A DNA stretch of 64,000 nt from Pseudonocardia acidicola (GTDB lineage Bacteria; Actinomycetota; Actinomycetes; Mycobacteriales; Pseudonocardiaceae). The position numbers and the translations under genes were made by a program. The stretch covers positions 1 through 64,000 of the forward strand of contig NZ_JAAXLA010000028.1 of NCBI RefSeq assembly GCF_012911935.1, read 5' to 3'. Shown here piece by piece: positions 58,314-64,000 of the stretch (positions are counted from its first letter, which is position 1; each line of letters opens with the position of its first letter). The notes beneath the pieces are model-generated. The model was not told the origin of the DNA, did not search any database, and worked only from the letters and a program-made list of their open reading frames with translations.

Positions 58314-59701
58314 CCGCGCCTGCGGGGGAGGTGCTGGTCCTCTTCGGCATCACCGGCGACCTCGCCCGCAAGATGATCCTCCCCGCCCTCTACCGGCTCA
58401 CCGCGCGCGGTGAGCTCAGCGTTCCGATCATCGGGGTGGCCCGGTCGGTCCGCGACCGCGCGACCTTGGACAAGCACATCGCGTCCGCGGTGCAGGACGC
58501 CGTCCCGGACGCCGACCGGGCGGCCCTGGAGGCTTTCAGCGCCCGGGTGCAGCTCGTCGCGGGCGACTACGGCGACCCGGACACCTTCCGCCGGCTGGCT
58601 GCCGCCGTGCACTCCGCCGCCGGATCCGACCCGTTCGGGGTGTACTACCTGGCAGTGCCGCCCGACCTCTTCGGCGCCGTCGTCGACAACCTCGCCGCAG
58701 CCGGACTGACCGGGCGGGGCCGGCTCGTGGTGGAGAAGCCGTTCGGCCACGACCTCGCCTCGGCCCGCGCGCTCAACGCCCGGATCCGCCGGCACGTCGA
58801 CGAGGACCAGCTGTTCCGGGTCGACCACTACCTGGGCAAGGAGCCGGTGGAGGACCTGCTGGTGTTGCGGTTCGCCAACACCCTGCTCGAGCCGCTGTGG
58901 AACCGCACCTGGGTGCGCGGCATCGAGATCACCATGGCGGAGGCGTTCGACGTCGCCGACCGCGGCTCGTTCTACGACGCCGTCGGCACCGTCCGCGACG
59001 TGGTACAGAACCACCTGCTGCAGGTCCTCGCCTATCTGACCATGGAGCCGCCCGTCAGCGACGACGCCGACGCCCAGCGCGACGGCAGGGGCCACCTGTT
59101 GCAGGCGGTGCGGACGGTGGACCCGGCGCAGGCCGTGTTCGGTCGCTACGACGGGTACCTCGATACCCCGGGAGTGGCGCCGGACTCGACGACCGAGACC
59201 TTCGTCGCGCTCACACTGCACATCGACAACTGGCGCTGGGCCGACGTGCCGATCCGGGTCCGCGCCGGCAAGTGCCTGCCGACGACCGCGCTCGAGGTCG
59301 TCGTGGAACTGCAGCAGCCACCCCGCAGGCTGTTCGTCGACGCGGCCGGCGGCGCCCCGGGGCCGAACCTGGTGCGGCTGCGCGTGCAGCCCGACGCCGG
59401 GCTGACCTTCGAACTGCTGGCCAAGGAGCCCGGCCCGGGCGACCGGACCGCCCCGCTACCGGTCTCGGTGGACTTCCGCAGCGTGCTCGGCGAGATGCAC
59501 GCCCCCTACGAGCGCATCTTCGCCGACGCGATCGCCGGGGATCCGACCCACTTCGCCCGCATGGACACCCTGGAGGAGGCCTGGCGGATCGTGGGGCCGG
59601 TGCTCGACGAGCGGACCGAGCCACCGCTGACCTACCCGCGGGGCAGCTGGGGGCCGGACGTGGCGGCCGCACGGCTCGGCTGGCACGCCCCCCTCGGCTG
59701 A
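58310..59701 (+). CDS. zwf: Glucose-6-phosphate 1-dehydrogenase
   Basis: First step of the oxidative pentose-phosphate pathway, forming 6-phosphogluconolactone and NAD(P)H. The 463 residues include the nucleotide-binding GITGDLARKMILPALY, VEKPFGHDL, the substrate-binding RVDHYLGKEPVEDLLVLRF, and late conserved blocks RAGKCLPTTALEVVVEL and YERIFADAIAGDPTHFAR. It is slightly short for the family. The GTG overlaps the stop of a gnd remnant. NAD/NADP preference cannot be told. Confidence 0.93.
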   Translation: MTAPAGEVLVLFGITGDLARKMILPALYRLTARGELSVPIIGVARSVRDRATLDKHIASAVQDAVPDADRAALEAFSARVQLVAGDYGDPDTFRRLAAAVHSAAGSDPFGVYYLAVPPDLFGAVVDNLAAAGLTGRGRLVVEKPFGHDLASARALNARIRRHVDEDQLFRVDHYLGKEPVEDLLVLRFANTLLEPLWNRTWVRGIEITMAEAFDVADRGSFYDAVGTVRDVVQNHLLQVLAYLTMEPPVSDDADAQRDGRGHLLQAVRTVDPAQAVFGRYDGYLDTPGVAPDSTTETFVALTLHIDNWRWADVPIRVRAGKCLPTTALEVVVELQQPPRRLFVDAAGGAPGPNLVRLRVQPDAGLTFELLAKEPGPGDRTAPLPVSVDFRSVLGEMHAPYERIFADAIAGDPTHFARMDTLEEAWRIVGPVLDERTEPPLTYPRGSWGPDVAAARLGWHAPLG

Positions 59702-59839
59702 CGGCCCCTACACCGGTGTCCCGACAGTCTCGGTCCTCCCTACCGTGACGCGGGCGGGTTGTCCCCATCGGCCCCGAGCTGTCCACAGCTTCGCAGGTCA
59801 GGCTGTCGGTGGCCGTTCGGCGCCGCGATCGTGGACGGT

Positions 59840-60022
59840 ATGGCAGCCAAGGATGCGCTCGGCCGCCGCGGCGAGGACGTCGCGGTCGAGTACCTGGAGA
59901 GACGCGGTCTGGTCGTGCTGTCCCGGAACTGGCGGTGCCGGGAGGGTGAGCTCGATGTCGTCGCGACGGACGCCGACCGGTTAGTCGCTAGAATACACAT
60001 GTGCGCGCTGGCGTCTACTTAA
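59840..60022 (+). pseudogene. yraN: yraN (UPF0102) truncated by element insertion
   Basis: The frame begins like Yra[42 protein letters not shown]. After DADRLV the family sequence, which should continue into a VVxEVKxR nuclease-like core, stops and is replaced by [11 protein letters not shown] and a stop. The remaining 60 residues lack most of the fold. The junction coincides with the start of a large serine integrase gene, so the gene was interrupted by integration. The missing 3' part should lie beyond the element. Confidence 0.9.
59970..60000. other. Likely attL junction of the integrated element
   Basis: Host yraN sequence ends around GACCGGTTAGTC, where a rare TTA codon appears in an otherwise GC-rich gene, and element sequence begins. 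The exact crossover dinucleotide cannot be determined without the right end. Confidence 0.6.
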
Positions 60023-61374
60023 GAATCTCCCGGGACCAGCTCGGCGATGAGCTGGGCGTTGACCGTCAGCGCCAGGACGCCGACCGGCTCGTCACTGCCC
60101 GCGGTTGGCAGCTTGTCGATCACTACGTCGACAACGACATCAGCGCCGCCGGCAAGGTCCGCCGGCCCCGGTTCGAGGCCCTGATGCAGGACGTCGAAGG
60201 CGGGCGCCTCGACGTCGTGGTGGGCTGGACGCTCGACCGGATCTGCCGCACCGCCCGTGACCGGCTGCGCCTCCTTGAGCTAGGCCGTGAGCGAGGCCTG
60301 GTGATCAGCCTGGTCCGCGGATCTGACATGGACCTGTCGACCCCGGCGGGCCGGCTCGCCGCCGACATCCTGGGCGCGGCTGCTCAACACGAGATCGATG
60401 TGAAGGGGGATCGCCAGCGGCGGGCCGCTGAGCAGGCAGCCGCGCTCGGGAAGGCTCCATCCGGGCCGCGGGCCTTCGGCTTCACTCTCGACCGGTCTGC
60501 GCTCGTACCTGTCGAGGCCGCCGCGATCCGGGACGCATATCGCGCTGTGTTGGCCGGAGCGACCCTCGCCGGCATCGCCCGGCAGTGGAACGGCTCGGGA
60601 CTGCGCAGCTCCCGTCACGCAGCCACTGAGCCCCCAAGATGGTCCGCCGAGACGGTCAAGGTCCTCCTGCTGAAAGCCCGCAACGCCGGGCTACGGGAAC
60701 ACCGGGACCAGGAGGTCGGCCCTGCGCGGTGGCCTGCGATCGTGCCCGAAGAGACCTACCGTGCCGCCGCCGCCCTGCTCACCGATCCAAACCGGCGTCA
60801 GTCGACGCCCGTGGGCCGCTACCTGCTCTCCGGAGTGGCCCGCTGCGGGGTGTGCAACCAGCCGGTTCAGGCCGGCTCCCGCCGGGGCACCTATCACTCC
60901 TACCGCTGTCGCTCCTTAGGGCACGTGGCGCGCCGGGGCGACGTGGTGGACGACCTGGTCTCGAAGGTCGTCATCGCCCGTCTGTCCCGGCCTGATGCCA
61001 GGGACCTCCTCGTTGACCACCAGCTCCCGGACGTCGAGGTGCTGCGCGAGAAGGCCCAGGCCCTGCGCACCCGGTTGGATGCCCTGGCCACCGAGTTCGC
61101 CGAGGGGGAGCTGACCGCGTCGCAGCTGCGCATCGCCACTGAGCGGCTGCGCACCAATCTGGCGGCGGCTGAGCGCGAGATCGCCGACGCCGGCCGGGTC
61201 GACGTGCTGGGCGACCTGGTGTCGGCCGGCGACGTCGCCGAGGCATGGGCGGCCATCGACACCGACCGGCAGCGCGCGGTCGTAGGCGCGCTCATGTCGG
61301 TCACGCTCATGCCGGTCGGCCGCGGCAGCCGCAGGTTCGACCCCGCGTCAGTTCGGATCGAACCACTCACCTGA
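60001..61374 (+). CDS. Large serine recombinase (integrase)
   Basis: Site-specific recombinase of the resolvase/invertase superfamily, 457 residues. The N-terminal catalytic domain has GVYLRISRD with Ser10 as probable nucleophile, then [27 protein letters not shown] and [17 protein letters not shown] recombinase domain follows ([29 protein letters not shown]), a zinc ribbon ([15 protein letters not shown] ... YRCRS) and a coiled coil. TAGAAT (59989-59994) lies six bases before the GTG, a leaderless promoter inside the junction. It probably catalysed integration into yraN. Confidence 0.96.
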   Translation: MRAGVYLRISRDQLGDELGVDRQRQDADRLVTARGWQLVDHYVDNDISAAGKVRRPRFEALMQDVEGGRLDVVVGWTLDRICRTARDRLRLLELGRERGLVISLVRGSDMDLSTPAGRLAADILGAAAQHEIDVKGDRQRRAAEQAAALGKAPSGPRAFGFTLDRSALVPVEAAAIRDAYRAVLAGATLAGIARQWNGSGLRSSRHAATEPPRWSAETVKVLLLKARNAGLREHRDQEVGPARWPAIVPEETYRAAAALLTDPNRRQSTPVGRYLLSGVARCGVCNQPVQAGSRRGTYHSYRCRSLGHVARRGDVVDDLVSKVVIARLSRPDARDLLVDHQLPDVEVLREKAQALRTRLDALATEFAEGELTASQLRIATERLRTNLAAAEREIADAGRVDVLGDLVSAGDVAEAWAAIDTDRQRAVVGALMSVTLMPVGRGSRRFDPASVRIEPLT

Positions 61375-61601
61375 TCGAGTGAATCTGGCAGTCAATTTCT
61401 CAGGTGGGCACGATTGGACTGTGGCGGCGTGGCGTGACTACGCGTTCATTGTGACACACGAAATCTGCGCAATCGGGACAAGCTCTCTATCGGACGTCCG
61501 CTGTAGATGTCGTGACTTCCGCTGACTGCAGTGCACAGTAGGAGACACGAGCAGGTGCTTACAGCCTGCTTAGGTCCTACTCCGAAAATGGAGGTCCCTC
61601 C
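61375..61601. other. Intergenic region between integrase and excisionase-like gene
   Basis: About 230 gene-free bases, lower in GC than the surroundings. An inverted repeat AGCAGG (61550-61555)/CCTGCT (61565-61570) lies upstream of the HTH gene, and ACTGCAGT is palindromic near 61526. These may be operator or excisionase-binding sites. The attP arm is not identifiable. Confidence 0.4.
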
Positions 61602-61784
61602 GTGGACACCAAGTACCACGTGGTCACGATCTCGGATACCGCCGAGGCTCTGAAGCTCTGCAGACGGACCGTCACTCGCCTGATCGAAAAGGGCGAGATC
61701 GCCTCTGTTCGTATCGGCGGGTCGGTTCGTATTCCCGTAAGCGAGCTCGAACGGCTGACCACCCCGCCACTGTCAGCGGCGTGA
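61602..61784 (+). CDS. Excisionase-like helix-turn-helix protein
   Basis: Sixty residues with an AlpA/Xis-type HTH: VVTISDTAEALKLCRRTVTRLIEKGEIASVRIGGSVRIPVSELERL. Such proteins act as excisionases or regulators of mobile elements. The GTG at 61602 has GGAGG seven bases upstream. The next small gene overlaps its stop (GTGA). Confidence 0.85.
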   Translation: MDTKYHVVTISDTAEALKLCRRTVTRLIEKGEIASVRIGGSVRIPVSELERLTTPPLSAA

Positions 61785-61963
61785 CCGCCACGGCCGACCA
61801 AGGCGTTGACCTGCTGAACTGGGCCCAAGCGCTGGTTGCCCGCTGGCCGCCGCTTAGTCCCGCTCAGCGCGACCGCATCGCCCTTGCGCTGGGTCGAACC
61901 TGCTGCGCTCCCCAAGCCGCAAACGAATCCGAACTGCCCCCGGGACCGCAGCCCAGGGCCTGA
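61781..61963 (+). CDS. Small hypothetical protein of the element
   Basis: Sixty residues starting at a GTG overlapping the previous stop. WAQALVARWPPLSPAQRDRIALAL resembles a short helical region seen in actinobacterial element proteins next to excisionases. The C-terminal part is Pro-rich. Function not recognised. Confidence 0.6.
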   Translation: MTATADQGVDLLNWAQALVARWPPLSPAQRDRIALALGRTCCAPQAANESELPPGPQPRA

Positions 61964-61978
61964 AAAGAGGCCTGAAAA
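61957..61978 (+). repeat. Short direct repeat
   Basis: GGCCTGAAAA at 61957-61966 and 61969-61978, twelve bases apart, overlapping the end of the preceding small gene. Possible regulatory site; no partner is evident. Confidence 0.5.
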
Positions 61979-62143
61979 ATGAACCCAGAAAGAGTGAGGG
62001 GTGGCTTCGCGACACTCGAAGCCACCACCCCGAACCACCAAACACCCAGCCCCGACCCGAGAGCTGCTGCGTCTCAGCATTCTATCCGGTCCGGCCGACC
62101 TGTTGCACGAGGTCGAGTTAGCCATCCGGCAGGCAGGCGCACC

Positions 62144-62308
62144 ATGGCCACAATTGTCGTCCGCTGCCCACTTTGTCGCGGAGAGCACATTCACCGCCTC
62201 AGTGCGGCGGACGTCGCCGCCGGCCTGGTCGAGCGCCGCGCCGGCTGCAGCTGGCAGCGCATCACGGTCGTCCTGCTGGGCGAGGTCTCGGGCCGGGGGT
62301 CGGCATGA
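62144..62308 (+). CDS. Small zinc-ribbon-like protein
   Basis: Fifty-four residues. CPLCRGEHIHRL and a later RRAGCSW suggest a metal-binding knuckle. An ATG at 62144 is chosen over the in-frame 61979, whose extension is unlike the rest. The preceding 62001-62143 region is ambiguous: another frame reads TRELLRLSILSGPADLLHEV, which looks protein-like but has no stop before the ATPase and cannot be assigned. The stop overlaps the next ATG (ATGA). Confidence 0.6.
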   Translation: MATIVVRCPLCRGEHIHRLSAADVAAGLVERRAGCSWQRITVVLLGEVSGRGSA

Positions 62309-62574
62309 ACGCCGGTTACGGCACCCAGGTCCGCGCCCGACGGTCTGCCGCATGGCGCTGCCCGCCTCTAGAGGACGGCCGGAAAGACCCACACGACCCG
62401 CCGCCGCGAAGCCGGTGGACCGAGCGCGAGCTGGAGAGCTGGCAGGCCGCGGGGGAGCACCTGCGCGCCCTTGGGCTCCCGCCGCTCTACCCGGCCAGCG
62501 TGTGGCGCGACGTCAGACGCGGCCGGTGCAGCTCATGTGGCGACAAGCTCAACCACCACAGGAGTGCCGCATGA
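62305..62574 (+). CDS. Hypothetical protein of the element
   Basis: Eighty-nine residues with WTERELESWQAAGEHLRALGLPPLYPASVWRDVRR in the middle and CSSCGDKL near the end, perhaps half of a zinc site. The ATG overlaps the previous stop, and its own TGA overlaps the ATPase ATG (ATGA). No function is recognised. Confidence 0.6.
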   Translation: MNAGYGTQVRARRSAAWRCPPLEDGRKDPHDPPPRSRWTERELESWQAAGEHLRALGLPPLYPASVWRDVRRGRCSSCGDKLNHHRSAA

Positions 62575-64000
62575 CGGCCCAGGACGGCGCCGCGATCTTC
62601 GAGAGACTGGCACGCCAGGGTGTCGGGGTTGACCGGCTGCGCCACGCGACCCTGGCCGGGACCGGACAGCTGCAGCCCGTCAGAAGCCCCCGCTCCGCTC
62701 CCCGTTCCTCCACGCCGGGGAACGGGGAGCACCCCGACCGAGATGACGCTCCGAAGGGCAGGCACCTGCGGGTCACGAGGGCGTCACAGGTGGCAATGCG
62801 GCGCGCCCGCTGGCTCTGGGACGGCCGGATCGTCGTCGGAGGCCTGAGCCTGCTCGCTGGCCGGGAGGGGCTGGGTAAGTCGACGATCGCCGTGGAACTC
62901 GTCGCCCAGGTAACTCGGGGCAAGCTCGACGGCGAGTTCATGGGCCAGCCGCGGAACGTGATCTACATCAACTCCGAGGATGCCAGGGACTACACGATCG
63001 TCCCCAGGCTCCTCGCTGCCGGTGCCGACCTGGACCGCGTGATCTTCCTGGACGCCATCAGTCCCACCGAGGACGGCGACATCACCGCGTCGATCGTCCT
63101 GCCGGTGGATGGGCAACTGCTCGCCGAGGTGATCACCGAGTGTGACGCCGCTCTTGTCGTCCTCGATGCCGCGACCTCGGTCCTGGACTCGCGCCTCGAC
63201 GGCGACAAGGACCGTGCCATGCGCATCGGCCTTGAGCGGATCGCCCGTATCGGCGAGGAGACCAGTGCCGCCGTGCTCGGCATCGTGCATTTCGGCAAGC
63301 GCGAGAGCAGTGACACCGGAAAGCTCATCCTTGGCTCGATCGCGTGGTCCCAGGTCGCCCGTAGCGTCCTGGCTGTCGCTCGCGACCCCGAGACCGAGCA
63401 CCTGATCATCTCCCGGGAGAAGGGCAACCTCGGCCGCCCGCCCGCGTCGCTCGCTGTACAGATCGTCAGCGCGTCTGTGAGCACGCCGGAGGGCACTGCG
63501 GACGTTGGTCGGGCCCAATGGCTCGGAGAGACCGACCAGCGGGCCAGCGACCTTCTCGGGGCCTCGGAGAGCGAAGGTCGTGTCGAGCAGAACACCGCCG
63601 AGGCGTGGCTGTCCGACTACCTGGAGGAGAACCGCAAAGCACCGTCCAGGGACGTAAAGCGCGCAGCCCGCGGAGCTGACATCAGCGAGCGAACGCTCCA
63701 GCGGGCTCGTGTGTCGCTCGGGGTGGTGGTGACCAACGAGGGGTTCCCGCGGGTGTCTATCTGGAGCCTCCCGGACAGTCGTGCCACCGGCAGCGGCAGT
63801 GGTGCTCGTGCACGTGAGAGTGGCACAACCGGCACGACTGGCTCTGACCAGGGCAAATGCAAACCCCCCTTTGGCGCCACTGCAGACCCTCGCTCACCAG
63901 TCGTGCCAGTCGTGCCAGCCCACATGCGCGAGGCACAGCTTGGCCTCACTGGCGCGACTCAGCCCCACCCCGGCCTCTGGCGCGTATCCGGTGAGCCGAT
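62571..64000 (+). CDS. RepA/AAA_25-type ATPase, partial at window end
   Basis: At least 476 residues, still open at base 64000. It resembles RecA-fold replication helicases or ATPases found in actinobacterial plasmids and phages: Walker A LAGREGLGKSTIA with Lys103, NVIYINSEDARD, Walker B ALVVLDAATSV and GIVHFGKR. A C-terminal helix-turn-helix-like segment (AARGADISERTLQRARVSLGVV) and a Ser/Gly/Thr tail follow. The ATG at 62571 has AGGAG six bases upstream. A replication or conjugal role is plausible. Confidence 0.85.
   Translation, partial: MTAQDGAAIFERLARQGVGVDRLRHATLAGTGQLQPVRSPRSAPRSSTPGNGEHPDRDDAPKGRHLRVTRASQVAMRRARWLWDGRIVVGGLSLLAGREGLGKSTIAVELVAQVTRGKLDGEFMGQPRNVIYINSEDARDYTIVPRLLAAGADLDRVIFLDAISPTEDGDITASIVLPVDGQLLAEVITECDAALVVLDAATSVLDSRLDGDKDRAMRIGLERIARIGEETSAAVLGIVHFGKRESSDTGKLILGSIAWSQVARSVLAVARDPETEHLIISREKGNLGRPPASLAVQIVSASVSTPEGTADVGRAQWLGETDQRASDLLGASESEGRVEQNTAEAWLSDYLEENRKAPSRDVKRAARGADISERTLQRARVSLGVVVTNEGFPRVSIWSLPDSRATGSGSGARARESGTTGTTGSDQGKCKPPFGATADPRSPVVPVVPAHMREAQLGLTGATQPHPGLWRVSGEP

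Larger units (their letters stand above)
59985..64000 (+). mobile_element. Integrative element or prophage, left end only
   Basis: The integrase, excisionase-like HTH, small genes and RepA-like ATPase are in one direction from the yraN junction and run off the window. Codon and base use look less GC-extreme than the chromosome (AT-rich spots such as GAAAATGGAGG and CTGAAAAATG). No structural phage or conjugation genes are visible yet. Confidence 0.85.

Overview
The window is very GC-rich, with many GTG starts, overlapping ATGA/GTGA gene junctions and apparent leaderless promoters. The gene order pyc-rsmD-coaD, sepIVA-like, DUF177-rpmF-rnc-mutM, acyP-smc-ftsY-amtB-glnB-glnD-ffh-amidohydrolase, rpsP-khpA-rimM-trmD-rplS-lepB-rnhB-DUF2469-yraN matches the order known from mycobacteria and other Actinomycetota. 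GlnR-type boxes, a CorA/KimA/Kdp region, EspI-type ATPases and a mycosin relic point to the Pseudonocardiaceae, with Pseudonocardia as the best guess. The genus is inferred from recall, not from a search.

Layout. 0-6.4 kb: a small membrane protein, pyruvate carboxylase, rsmD, coaD and a DivIVA-type septal protein. 6.5-13.3 kb: an insertion holding two tandem EspI-type MinD-like ATPases, a hydrolase/PH-like pair facing an ArsR-like regulator across a perfect palindrome, a degraded mycosin and an AbrB-family permease. 13.4-15.9 kb: DUF177-rpmF-rnc-mutM. 16-31 kb: a cation block with KimA-like K+ permease, CorA, a DUF2254 membrane protein with a candidate structured leader, an atypical response regulator, an extra small membrane peptide followed by kdpFABC, an F420-dependent reductase, and kdpDE. 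31-33 kb: a DUF559 endonuclease flanked by two related hairpins, and a CAP-domain secreted protein. 33-48.5 kb: acyP-smc-ftsY, two amtB-glnB pairs around glnD with a frameshifted PII fragment, a P-loop protein, ffh and an amidohydrolase. 48.5-52 kb: a large secreted protein and a CPBP protease. 52-59.7 kb: the rpsP to DUF2469 run, interrupted by an autoregulated HTH/Clp-N pair, then a collapsed gnd fused to the zwf start. 59.8-64 kb: yraN is cut by an integrated element with a large serine integrase, an excisionase-like HTH, small genes and a RepA/AAA-type ATPase that runs off the end.

How the genes work together. The backbone covers translation and ribosome maturation (rsmD, rpmF, rnc, rpsP, rimM, trmD, rplS, khpA), co-translational export (ffh, ftsY, lepB), chromosome and septum organisation (smc, sepIVA-like) and nitrogen sensing (AmtB, PII, GlnD). 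The inserted blocks add potassium and magnesium homeostasis, remnants of type VII secretion, and mobile DNA. No rRNA, tRNA or CRISPR array was seen.
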